NCBI RefSeq assembly: GCF_007097365.1
Contig: NZ_VJZR01000001.1
Location: 372,001 to 436,000, forward strand
Reading direction: 5' to 3'
DNA: 64,000 nucleotides
Source: Flavobacterium franklandianum
Lineage (GTDB): Bacteria > Bacteroidota > Bacteroidia > Flavobacteriales > Flavobacteriaceae
The translations under genes and the position numbers were made by a program. This document shows positions 28,088 through 36,782 of the stretch, in pieces (the stretch's first letter is position 1; the number at the start of each line of letters is the position of its first letter). Under the pieces are notes generated by a model. That model was not told the DNA's origin. It worked only from the letters and a program-made list of their open reading frames with translations, and searched no databases.

Positions 28088-30109
28088 TTAAATTGGTATT
28101 GTAACTTTAATTATTGTTCCTTCTCCTTTTCTTGATTGTATTTCAAAAACTCCATTGCATTCGTCAATTCTAGAAAGCATATTTAGCAAACCAATTCCTT
28201 TTTTTGCTTTTTTTACATTAAACCCAACACCGTCATCACTAATTTGTAATAATAAATTGTCTATCCCTTTTTTGAATTCAACTTTAATGGTTTTGGCATT
28301 TGCATATTTATTGATGTTTTGAAGGGACTCCTGAACAACTCTGTACAAATTTATTTTAACCGCATTAGTCATTAAGTCCCATTTAATGCTTGAATCAATA
28401 GAAGAAACCAATTTTGAATTAAACGTCTTTTTCTGCTCTTCAAAAAGGTTGTCCACAATGGCGACGAAGTTATTAATTAATTCTGATTTTTCCCTACTCA
28501 AATCATGTGAAATTTCACGAATATCTTGCTCAATATTTTTCAATTCGACGATATAACTGTTTCTCTGCTTGGAGGCAAGTTCGTCATTAAAATTATTTAA
28601 GCTGTCTAAATTCATTCGTACACCAAACATTCTGCCCAATACACCGTCGTGCAATTCTTGAGCCACTCGTTTTTTCTCTATTACTCTAATGGTTTCTACA
28701 TTGCTTTGTTGTGAAATCATTAAATTGTAGATTTCCTCATTGGCCTTTTGTTGCTCTTGTTTGTATAACAATTCCCTGTTTTTAGCCTTTTGCGCTTTGA
28801 TGATATACAAAAACAACCCTAAAATCAAAATAGACCCAAAAATATAGACAAGATTCCTGTTTTGAACCGTTAGATTGGTGTTTTCTTGTTTGATTTCATC
28901 CGTTTCATACTCAATACGAGAGAATTTTTCTGCGATATTCCGGTCTGCTTTTTGCAAACTATCGTTAATGTGGATGTATTCTTTGTTGTACTCGGCTGCT
29001 TTTGTTGGCTCTATAATTGCTAATTGTTTCAGAGGTAATAAAAGATTTCTATTGTTTTTAGAATTTTGAGCCGTTTGTAAAGCTTCATTTGAGTATTGCA
29101 AGGCTTTTATTTTATCGCCTTTGGAAGCATAATATTCTGATAAATGGATTTGGCTAACAATAACTCCTATCGTCAACTTTAAACTATCTCTTATCTTAAA
29201 GGATTCATAAAACAATGCAGGTAACCCTATGGATTCCTTTATTTTGAATCTAGAATACCCTAAATTGTCTAACAAAAGTGCATACACAAAAGGCTTATAT
29301 AATATTAAATCTTTTTTTTGTTTTAGCCCTTCAAGAAAATATGGTATTGCTAGTTTGTCTTTATTTAAATTCTGATAAACCAATCCTAAATTATTCATTG
29401 ATGTTGGTTTTGATTGAAACTCGACTGGTATTGTTACTTCATCTATACTTTTTAATGCTTTATTATGATAATCAATTGCTTTACCATAATCACCTAGCTC
29501 ATTATATATTAATCCTAAAAGGTTGTAGGATTCAAAATACATGTCACTAGATTTTACACTTTTCAATGCATTTAAAGCCTTAATAACAGAAATTTCACTC
29601 CCAGAAAAATCACTTTCGTTATATTGCAAATTTGCCTTATTTAGCCTGGCTCTGGCAAGACTAATATTGTCATTTTGTTGAAGATGTATCTTTTCGGCTT
29701 TGAAATAGTTAAAAAAAGCACTGTCTGGCAAAGATTGTGAACCATAAAAATCTCCCAAATAGGAATAGGCTTTGGCAATACTCAGGGTGTCTTTGCTAAT
29801 TTTGGCTTTTTCTAAAACAATATTGGTTATTTCGCGATATTTATTCCAATCGTTCAAATTGTAATAGCGATTGGCAACACGAAACAGATTAGCCCTTTGC
29901 AAAGAATCATTTTCCTGATTGATAATGATAGCAAATGCCTTTTGAATATATTTCTCCCTTTTTATGGTAGTAGAACTAAAATCATTGGCCTTTGATAAAT
30001 AGGCTGTAAGACTGTCATCTTCAGTAACGATGATTTGATTTTGAGAATTCTTTTTGGTACAAGCAAAGAAGGCAATCAGCAACAGCAATATGTAGAATAT
30101 TTTTTTCAA
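28088..30109 (-). CDS. TPR-containing sensor histidine kinase
   Basis: A 673-residue membrane kinase. The N-terminus has a lipoprotein-like signal (LLLLIAFFAC, Cys17). Residues ~35-400 are TPR repeats (such as AKAYSYLGDFYGSQSLPDSAFFNYFKA), probably periplasmic. One TM helix follows (about 416-438, LVYIFGSILILGLFLYII), a coiled coil, a HisKA_3 domain with H487 in VAQELHDGVLGRMFG and an ATPase domain (QESLQNINKYANAK, ISDDGVGFN, GIGLLNML). The TPR part could sense a peptide or protein ligand. Confidence 0.92.
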   Translation of the reverse strand: MKKIFYILLLLIAFFACTKKNSQNQIIVTEDDSLTAYLSKANDFSSTTIKREKYIQKAFAIIINQENDSLQRANLFRVANRYYNLNDWNKYREITNIVLEKAKISKDTLSIAKAYSYLGDFYGSQSLPDSAFFNYFKAEKIHLQQNDNISLARARLNKANLQYNESDFSGSEISVIKALNALKSVKSSDMYFESYNLLGLIYNELGDYGKAIDYHNKALKSIDEVTIPVEFQSKPTSMNNLGLVYQNLNKDKLAIPYFLEGLKQKKDLILYKPFVYALLLDNLGYSRFKIKESIGLPALFYESFKIRDSLKLTIGVIVSQIHLSEYYASKGDKIKALQYSNEALQTAQNSKNNRNLLLPLKQLAIIEPTKAAEYNKEYIHINDSLQKADRNIAEKFSRIEYETDEIKQENTNLTVQNRNLVYIFGSILILGLFLYIIKAQKAKNRELLYKQEQQKANEEIYNLMISQQSNVETIRVIEKKRVAQELHDGVLGRMFGVRMNLDSLNNFNDELASKQRNSYIVELKNIEQDIREISHDLSREKSELINNFVAIVDNLFEEQKKTFNSKLVSSIDSSIKWDLMTNAVKINLYRVVQESLQNINKYANAKTIKVEFKKGIDNLLLQISDDGVGFNVKKAKKGIGLLNMLSRIDECNGVFEIQSRKGEGTIIKVTIPI

Positions 30110-30159
30110 TAGATTTTCTTGAATTTCCTCAAAAATAGTAAAATAAACCTATTGACATA

Positions 30160-30187
30160 AAAAAAGGCTATCAAATTTTGATAGCCT
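30160..30187 (-). terminator. terminator of the repeat-protein gene
   Basis: AGGCTATCAAA and TTTTGATAGCCT form a stem, with a poly-T run following on the minus strand. It separates the repeat-protein gene from the kinase gene. Confidence 0.85.
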
Positions 30188-30224
30188 AATAATATTTATT
30201 ATAAAATTTTAATGAAAGAATGTA

Positions 30225-30503
30225 TCAATCCAACCTTACATTTCCTCCTGTAGCGCCTTGTCCAGCAGCATCTAATCTTACATTTCCTCCTGTAGCACCT
30301 TGTCCAGCAGCATCCAATCTTACATTTCCTCCTGTAGCACCTTGTCCAGCAGCATCTAATCTTACATTTCTTCCTGTAGCTCCTTGTCCAGCAGCTTCAA
30401 CAGTTGTATTGTTTATTACATTTACTTTACTTTCAGGTGTAGTGAAAGAAGTTAATATCATTACTAGTGATAATAATCCGATTGCTAAAATTGATTTTTT
30501 CAT
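30225..30503 (-). CDS. secreted protein of four 14-residue repeats
   Basis: A 92-residue protein: signal peptide (MKKSILAIGLLSLVMILTSF), a short linker (about 22-36), then four tandem copies of a 14-residue unit, consensus AAGQGATGGNVRLD, ending at the stop. No Cys; Gly-rich with one Arg and one Asp per unit. It lies 115 bp upstream of the kinase gene on the same strand but has its own terminator. I do not recognise a family; the repeats could be processed peptides or a surface-binding tail. A plus-strand frame (30220-30552) is an antisense shadow. Confidence 0.75.
   Translation of the reverse strand: MKKSILAIGLLSLVMILTSFTTPESKVNVINNTTVEAAGQGATGRNVRLDAAGQGATGGNVRLDAAGQGATGGNVRLDAAGQGATGGNVRLD
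30235..30402 (-). repeat. 4 x 42-bp tandem repeat
   Basis: Units at 30235-30276, 30277-30318, 30319-30360 and 30361-30402. The first three differ by only one or two bases; the fourth (encoding the first protein repeat) is more diverged at its end. The high identity suggests recent expansion and possible copy-number variation between strains. Confidence 0.92.
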
Positions 30504-30685
30504 AATGGGGGGTTTTTATATTGTTATTTCGTTTTTACGTTATTTGTTGTGAACAGTTGATAGCACTACATCACGGTGTAAAACTACATTGTCTATTTCG
30601 AAATTTGTAGTAAAAATGGGGGTTTGTGGTAGAATGTACCCATTTGATAGTGAATGACCGTCAAATTAGGGTAGATGAATTTTTC

Positions 30686-31690
30686 TTATATCTCTAGATA
30701 ATTGCCATTGGCAAATTCAGAGATAATTAAATCTACATTTTCCTTATAAGACTTGGAAAACGGAAGTTTTGTAGTGGTATTTTTAATATAACAGACTGCA
30801 TTTCCGGTGTGAATTCTGGAAATATAATTGCGGTTGACAATATAACTGTTATGAATTCTGGCAAAAGGATAAGGCAAAACGCCTTCAAAATGCTTTAATG
30901 TTTTGAAAGCCGTAACCATTTCACCATTGTTTAAATGTATATCGGTCGAATTATTATCGGCCTGGAAAAAGCAAATATCATTGGTATCAATGTATCGATA
31001 ATCCCCATAAGATTTAATGCATAATATTAGAGGTTGTTCAATATTTGGATTTGATTGTTGTAAATATACCTCTGGAATTTGTTCTTCTGAAAACGCTGAA
31101 ATTTCATCAAGAGCTAGGATATCTTCTTCGGTTGTATCTTCAGAAGTAGCTTTAGGTTCTTTTACTATAGGGTCTTGGGTGTTTTTATTTAGAACTAGAA
31201 TTTTTTCTTCTATAGATTCTTGAAAATCATCAGTAGATTTTGATTGTTCTACTTTGAGCTCCTGAGGCGTTTTTATAAGTTGATTTTGAGTAATAGAAAC
31301 TTCATCTTCTTCAATTGCTTTTTTTATTTTAAGAATCGATTTTATAAAATCAATTCGTCGCAACGGTTTAATCATATAATCAGTAACTTCATATTGTATG
31401 GCTTCAAAGGCCAAATCTTTTTTGCCGGTAGTAATGATTATTTTGGGAATTACTTTTAGAAAGCGATACAATTCATTGATGAGTGCCAATGACAAATTGC
31501 TCGTTGTGTCGGCTGGGTCAATTTCGAGAAAAATTAATTTTGGTGAATGTTCGAGAATTAAATTTAAGCCATCCGCATAGTTATTAGCCGAAGCTACAAA
31601 GACAAGCTCCGAAAAACCATCAGCAATAGCTTTAGTTTTCAAAACACTCTCTTGATCGTCGTCAATGATAATGTACGGAAAATTCATCAA
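30686..31690 (-). CDS. LytTR-family response regulator with atypical receiver
   Basis: A 334-residue regulator: receiver-like domain (1-~120; IIIDDDQESV, ITTGKK, YMIKPLRR) whose phospho-acceptor position reads Glu (E56 in LIFLEIDPAD) instead of Asp, a long acidic linker (~125-225) and a C-terminal LytTR DNA-binding domain (ICFFQADNNSTDIHLNNG, PFARIHNSYIVN). It is the next gene upstream of the repeat-protein gene. Its activity may not depend on normal phosphorylation. Confidence 0.9.
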   Translation of the reverse strand: MMNFPYIIIDDDQESVLKTKAIADGFSELVFVASANNYADGLNLILEHSPKLIFLEIDPADTTSNLSLALINELYRFLKVIPKIIITTGKKDLAFEAIQYEVTDYMIKPLRRIDFIKSILKIKKAIEEDEVSITQNQLIKTPQELKVEQSKSTDDFQESIEEKILVLNKNTQDPIVKEPKATSEDTTEEDILALDEISAFSEEQIPEVYLQQSNPNIEQPLILCIKSYGDYRYIDTNDICFFQADNNSTDIHLNNGEMVTAFKTLKHFEGVLPYPFARIHNSYIVNRNYISRIHTGNAVCYIKNTTTKLPFSKSYKENVDLIISEFANGNYLEI

Positions 31691-32022
31691 TGTTTTGTCC
31701 TATTTTGTTAGGCATAACATTAGACGTTCAAAGTAAAATACTTCAAAGTATTAAGTAATAAAGGTAGTTTGGGGAAACTATTTAAATAAAAACATTCTTT
31801 TTTTATTAAAAAAAACCTATTTAACAAGCTAAAAATAAACATTTACTGCATTTTTCATTTATGTTGTTAATATTTTAGGAACAAATGTTAATACATTAAA
31901 ATGAAGTGCAGATAAATCCGATAAACTGCAACAAATAAGGATTTTTGTTTGCTATTTATTTCTTTTTCAACTTTTCGTTGTATCAGAAATTATTTATACA
32001 TTTGAAATAAAAAATTCAACCC
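31691..32022. other. intergenic region with divergent promoters
   Basis: AT-rich region between the LytTR gene and the DUF3575-like gene. TACATTTG at 31997-32004, with TTG at 31978-31980, is a likely promoter for the downstream plus-strand gene. No other structure is clear. Confidence 0.5.
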
Positions 32023-32553
32023 ATGAAAAAATTATTTGTGTTATTATGCATATCCATTTTTACTCTTGGTTACAGCCAAGATGATAAACTAACTGATTTT
32101 AAAAGAAACGAGATTAAAGGGAATGCTTTGTTTTTGGTTTTAGGTGCAGTAGAAGTTACCTATGAACGACTACCTAACGAAAATTCAGGATTAGGAGTAT
32201 CTCTATTTTTTGTCAGTGAAGAAGATTTTGACACTAGTTTCAGTCTAACCCCATTCTATCGTGCTTATTTTGGAAAAAAACCAGCTGCCGGATTTTTCGT
32301 TGAAGGATTCAGTATGATTAATACCGGAAAAAATGGAAGCTATTCTTATTATGATTACAATACCAATACAAGCTATAATGTTGAGGGTGAAAAATACACG
32401 GATTTTGCATTAGGGTTTGGTTTGGGATCTAAATGGGTACACAAAAGAGGTTTTGTTTTTGAAATAAATGCTGGTATTGGCCGCAATCTATTTAGTAACA
32501 ACAGTCCAGAAGTTGTTGGACGTGGAGGAATAACATTAGGATACAGATTTTAA
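32023..32553 (+). CDS. exported beta-barrel-like protein (DUF3575-like)
   Basis: A 176-residue protein with a signal peptide (MKKLFVLLCISIFTLGYSQ) and alternating beta strands ending in GGITLGYRF, with a C-terminal aromatic residue typical of outer-membrane barrels. The pattern (VLGAVEVTYERLPNENSGLG, FYRAYFGKK, GFFVEGF) resembles DUF3575 proteins of unknown role. Own promoter and terminator. Confidence 0.75.
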   Translation: MKKLFVLLCISIFTLGYSQDDKLTDFKRNEIKGNALFLVLGAVEVTYERLPNENSGLGVSLFFVSEEDFDTSFSLTPFYRAYFGKKPAAGFFVEGFSMINTGKNGSYSYYDYNTNTSYNVEGEKYTDFALGFGLGSKWVHKRGFVFEINAGIGRNLFSNNSPEVVGRGGITLGYRF

Positions 32554-32560
32554 AACATAC

Positions 32561-32593
32561 AAAAAAAGGCTTCTCAATTCGAGAAGCCTTTTT
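32561..32593. terminator. bidirectional terminator
   Basis: AAAAAGGCTTCTC and GAGAAGCCTTTTT flank a 4-base loop between convergent genes. Confidence 0.9.
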
Positions 32594-32611
32594 CATATAA
32601 ATGATATGTGA

Positions 32612-34153
32612 TTACATTTTCATCAACCAATTTTTCATCGAAACTTCATTTTCGATAATTGATTTCAAGTCAGCGATAGCAACACGATCTTGTTTCATCG
32701 TATCTCTGTGACGAATTGTAACCGTTTGGTCTTCGATAGTTTGGTGATCGACTGTAATACAGAAAGGAGTTCCCAATGCATCTTGTCTTCTATAACGACG
32801 GCCTACTGCATCTTTTTCGTCATAAGCTACATTGAAATCCCAACGCAAATCATCGATTATTTTATGTGCTATTTCTGGCAATCCATCTTTTTTAACTAAA
32901 GGGAATATTGCCGCTTTTGTTGGTGCTAAAACCGATGGTAATTTCAAAACTGTTCTTGTTGAACCGTCTTCCAATGTTTCTTCTTTTAATGAAGTGGCAA
33001 AAACTGCCAAAAACATTCTATCTAAACCTACTGAAGTCTCTACCACATAAGGAACGTAATTTTGATTCAATTCAGCATCAAAATATTGTAATTTTCTACC
33101 CGAAAATTGTTCGTGTGCTTTCAAGTCAAAATCAGTACGAGAGTGAATTCCTTCTAATTCTTTGAAACCGAAAGGGAAATTAAACTCAATATCGGCAGCT
33201 GCATTCGCATAGTGTGCTAATTTTTCGTGGTCGTGAAAACGGTAGTTTTCTCTTCCTAAACCTAAGGATAAATGCCAGTTCAAACGTGCGGTTTTCCAAT
33301 GTTCGTACCATTGCATTTCTTCGCCTGGACGTACAAAAAATTGCATTTCCATTTGTTCGAACTCCCGCATACGAAAAATGAATTGTCTGGCCACGATTTC
33401 ATTTCTGAACGCTTTTCCAGTTTGTGCAATTCCAAAAGGCACTTTCATTCTTCCTGATTTTTGAACGTTCAAGAAGTTAACGAAAATACCTTGAGCCGTT
33501 TCTGGGCGCAAGTATAAATCCATTGCCGTATCAGCAGAAGCACCTAATTTGGTGCCAAACATCAAGTTGAATTGACGCACTTCGGTCCAATTACGAGAAC
33601 CTGAATCGGGACAAGCAATTTCTAATTCTTCGATTAATGCTTTTACATCTTCCAAATCTCCTGAACCTAAAGAACGCGCCATTCTTTCTAGAATTTCTCT
33701 TTCTTTAGCCAAATATTCCACCACTCTAGCATTGGTCGTAATAAATTCTTGTTCGTTGAAAGCATCACCAAAACGAGCTTTCGCTTTTTCGATTTCTTTT
33801 TTTGCTTTAAGATTTAGCTTTTCAGCATAATCTTCAATCAAAACGTCAGCTCTGTATCTTTTTTTAGAATCTTTGTTGTCAATTAATGGATCGTTGAAAG
33901 CATCTACGTGACCCGAAGCTTTCCAAGTGGTTGGATGCATCAATATTGCCGCATCTAGTCCAACGATGTTATCGTTCATTTGAACCATCGCTTTCCACCA
34001 ATATTCGCGTATGTTCTTTTTTAATTCTACTCCGTTTTGTGCATAATCATAGACGGCACTTAAACCATCGTATATTTCGCTTGACGGAAAAATAAATCCG
34101 TATTCCTTTGCGTGCGAAATTACATTCTTAAATAAATCTTCTTGTTTTGCCAT
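32612..34153 (-). CDS. glyS: glycyl-tRNA synthetase (homodimeric type)
   Basis: It charges tRNA-Gly. The 513-residue protein is the alpha2 class II form: FIFPSSEIYDGLSAVYDYAQNGVELKKN at the N-terminus, the Gly-binding region, motif 2 FRNEIVARQFIFRMREFEQMEMQFF, motif 3-type segment GLDRMFLAVF and a C-terminal anticodon-binding domain. A TATTTTTGC box on the minus strand (34160-34168) ends 6 bases before the ATG. Confidence 0.96.
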   Translation of the reverse strand: MAKQEDLFKNVISHAKEYGFIFPSSEIYDGLSAVYDYAQNGVELKKNIREYWWKAMVQMNDNIVGLDAAILMHPTTWKASGHVDAFNDPLIDNKDSKKRYRADVLIEDYAEKLNLKAKKEIEKAKARFGDAFNEQEFITTNARVVEYLAKEREILERMARSLGSGDLEDVKALIEELEIACPDSGSRNWTEVRQFNLMFGTKLGASADTAMDLYLRPETAQGIFVNFLNVQKSGRMKVPFGIAQTGKAFRNEIVARQFIFRMREFEQMEMQFFVRPGEEMQWYEHWKTARLNWHLSLGLGRENYRFHDHEKLAHYANAAADIEFNFPFGFKELEGIHSRTDFDLKAHEQFSGRKLQYFDAELNQNYVPYVVETSVGLDRMFLAVFATSLKEETLEDGSTRTVLKLPSVLAPTKAAIFPLVKKDGLPEIAHKIIDDLRWDFNVAYDEKDAVGRRYRRQDALGTPFCITVDHQTIEDQTVTIRHRDTMKQDRVAIADLKSIIENEVSMKNWLMKM

Positions 34154-34159
34154 AGTGGT

Positions 34160-34168
34160 GCAAAAATA
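34160..34168 (-). promoter_or_regulatory. -7 element (TATTTTTGC) of glyS
   Basis: Only six bases separate this box from the ATG at 34153, so the transcript should be leaderless or nearly so. Confidence 0.6.
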
Positions 34169-34249
34169 TAAAAAGTGAACTTAAAAAAAGAAACATTTTT
34201 GAATTTTGAACCCTAGATTTTACTATTTTTATGAAAATTTGGCGTTTTT

Positions 34250-34933
34250 ATGTTAAAAACCATTATCAATCTCTTTTTTCCTCCGGTTTGTGCTGGTTGT
34301 CATTCGTTTCTGGTATCGAATGAAAATGTAATTTGCACCCTTTGTCGACACAATATTCCATTAACAAATCATCATTTGAATCGGGAGAATGAGGCTTTCA
34401 AAAAATTTTATGGTCGAATTCCTGTCGAACACACTTCGGCATTATTATATTTTCATAAAAAGGGAATTGTTCAGGAATTAATTCACAACTTGAAGTACAA
34501 AGGACAGGAACAAATTGGAAATGTTCTTGGCGAATGGTATTCAGATGATTTGAAAAATATTACAATCCTACAATCTGTCGATGAAATAATTCCGGTTCCT
34601 TTGCACAAAAGGAAACTTAGAGAAAGGGGTTACAATCAGGTGACTAATTTTGGAACAACACTTTCTACAGGCTTGAATATCCCATATAATCCAAATCTAT
34701 TGGTTCGAAATATTTACTCCAAAACCCAATCCAAGAAAGATTTACTTAACAGAAGCGAAGGAATCGACAGCATTTTTGATGTTGTTTTTACTGAAAAAGA
34801 CCACAATAAACATTTCCTTTTGATTGACGATGTGCTCACAACAGGTTCGACTTTAGAAGCTTGTTCACACGCATTGTTGAAAATACCTGGAGCAAAAATT
34901 AGTATTGTTTGTATGGCGATGGCGCATTCTTGA
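34250..34933 (+). CDS. comF: ComF family phosphoribosyltransferase-like protein
   Basis: Linked in other bacteria to DNA uptake or recombination. The 227-residue protein has an N-terminal zinc-finger-like region (PPVCAGC...CTLCRHNIP, two CxxC pairs), the conserved VPLHKRKLRERGYNQ segment and a PRT motif LLIDDVLTTGSTLEAC. Monocistronic, divergent from glyS. Confidence 0.9.
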   Translation: MLKTIINLFFPPVCAGCHSFLVSNENVICTLCRHNIPLTNHHLNRENEAFKKFYGRIPVEHTSALLYFHKKGIVQELIHNLKYKGQEQIGNVLGEWYSDDLKNITILQSVDEIIPVPLHKRKLRERGYNQVTNFGTTLSTGLNIPYNPNLLVRNIYSKTQSKKDLLNRSEGIDSIFDVVFTEKDHNKHFLLIDDVLTTGSTLEACSHALLKIPGAKISIVCMAMAHS

Positions 34934-35062
34934 TATAAAGTCTAGCTAAACCTATTTTTTAAATTTCGGAAAACTCAAACTACTAAAATAATTTGATGTT
35001 GTTGGCATACAAAATTAAAAGCTATATAAAAATTTGGCTAAAACTCGATTGGATAAGCTTAA

Positions 35063-36298
35063 TTAAAATATTGTATATCCAAATATTACAGATATTGCAT
35101 TATATTTTGCATCCCAAACATAACTTTCAGAAATCGGCAATATATCTCTATCAAATTGATATCTCATTTCCATACTATATTTGTCCTCAAACTTATATCC
35201 AATGCCCATTGCAAAATTACCGTTTGATTTTAATTTTAAATCATCATAAATAAAATTGTCTGGTGATTTGAATAAAATGGAAGAATTGAAACTAAAATCA
35301 AGTACATAAGAAGCATTGATGAATAGCTTTGAATTCTTGTTGAAAAAAAAGTAATGTCGCAAACTTAATGGAACTTCAATAGAATTATAATCTACATTGA
35401 CAATTAGTTTTGTTCCGCCAATATAGTCGGAATTTATTGTTTCCTCGGAGTTAAAACTTTGATAAGTAGGCTCTATCGCAAATGTCCATTTGTTTTTATT
35501 GAAAGGAAATATAAATTCGGCTTCAACCCCAAAACCAAAATCTAATTCATTATTGAAATTTACTTTTGAAGTTGTAACTTTTAAATTTTGAACTGAAACA
35601 GAGGAATTGTTAATACGAGGTCTTATTGAAAAATTGAATAAATCTCTTTGTTCCTTTTTTTCTTCAACAATTAAAGAATCTGGATTAGTACATTCGTAAT
35701 ACTTTTTAAAAAATTTCAATAGACTATTTTTACTGTATTCTAACTTTTCAACGGTATTCAATTCAATTGATTCACACTTTAAGTCTATCCATAATTGCTG
35801 CTTAAACTGGTTGTTTGTTGCAACAGTATTATTAGCAACAAAGAAGTTTTTGTAAATCAATTGTTCAACCTGTTCTGAATTATTTTTTGTGTAAAAAAAC
35901 CTTGACAAACCATTACTTTCATATTGATATAAATTGGAAACACCCTCAATTAACACTCTTAAAAAAAGTGTTTTCTCGACAAATTCTGGGTTTTTATTAA
36001 TACTTAAATTTGAGATGTTTTCATTAGATAAATCTATTTTCACTGTCTTTCGTATAAATTTACTATTTTTAAAAATTTCAAATTCTTTAATGAGTTTTAT
36101 ATCTGCAGATATAGGTTCACTCTCTTCAGATATTTTATATTCTAAATTTACAGGGTTGAAAATCCAATCAATATTTTTAATTAGGCATTCTATTTTTTGA
36201 TTAGAATTATCAATAATATATCCCTTTTCAAAAGTGATTTGTGAATATCCTTCTAGAGATAAAATCGTTATAATAAATAATAGTAGTTTTTTTGACAT
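35063..36298 (-). CDS. exported protein with C-terminal beta-barrel
   Basis: A 411-residue protein with a signal peptide (MSKKLLLFIITILSLEGYSQ), an N-terminal ~210-residue domain rich in Asn/Lys that may be periplasmic or surface-exposed, and a C-terminal barrel-like half (VSVQNLKVTTSKVNFNNELDFGFG to VIFGYTIF) ending in Phe. I recognise no specific family; similar PorT-like barrel proteins occur in Flavobacteriaceae. It is more AT-rich than its neighbours, which may reflect transfer or relaxed selection. Confidence 0.7.
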   Translation of the reverse strand: MSKKLLLFIITILSLEGYSQITFEKGYIIDNSNQKIECLIKNIDWIFNPVNLEYKISEESEPISADIKLIKEFEIFKNSKFIRKTVKIDLSNENISNLSINKNPEFVEKTLFLRVLIEGVSNLYQYESNGLSRFFYTKNNSEQVEQLIYKNFFVANNTVATNNQFKQQLWIDLKCESIELNTVEKLEYSKNSLLKFFKKYYECTNPDSLIVEEKKEQRDLFNFSIRPRINNSSVSVQNLKVTTSKVNFNNELDFGFGVEAEFIFPFNKNKWTFAIEPTYQSFNSEETINSDYIGGTKLIVNVDYNSIEVPLSLRHYFFFNKNSKLFINASYVLDFSFNSSILFKSPDNFIYDDLKLKSNGNFAMGIGYKFEDKYSMEMRYQFDRDILPISESYVWDAKYNAISVIFGYTIF

Positions 36299-36782
36299 TT
36301 TTTAATTGTTTAATGGGAGAAATGCGTTCCTCTTTTAATGATTTTCAGAATTAATTTGAAATATATTTATATAAACAAAGTCGTGTTAAATTTCACTCAA
36401 ATATATAAAATAAATATCTTACATCAAATGGTTATTGTGTGTTTATGTTAATAAAATTATTGCCATTCACATCGTTTTTGGATAAAAGATGATAAAAGAT
36501 CAATGTTTCCCCTCGGCTACTTAACGAGGGTAAATATATAACTTGACTTAGTTCCAAATTAGCGTCTCATTATAGTGACAATTTAAAAATAATTTCAAAA
36601 ATATAAGAAATTTTCAGTTTTTGTAAGTAGTAAATAATTTGTTTTTTTTAATTAAAAGAAAGAAATTTTCTTGAGTTTTACTATTTTCAACCCAACTGGA
36701 TTTGACTCCCAATAAAAAATTAAAACATTTCGTTTACAGCGAATATAATTGTTATTTTGTAACTTCTAAACTCTGATTCCTT
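36299..36782. other. non-coding interval, about 480 bp
   Basis: AT-rich. A small hairpin (CCCTCG 36510-36515 / CGAGGG 36525-36530) follows a direct repeat GATAAAAGAT GATAAAAGAT (36481-36500). No gene seen. Confidence 0.5.

Noticed and set aside
30220..30552. Plus-strand frame with PVAPCPAASNLTFP repeats
   Set aside because: It is the complement of the repeat-protein gene. The minus-strand product has a clean signal peptide; this one does not and has no supporting promoter.
30504..30640. Direct repeats ATGTAGT (period 18 bp, minus strand) as a LytTR binding site
   Set aside because: LytTR sites normally repeat with about 21-bp period and a different consensus; too weak to report as an operator.
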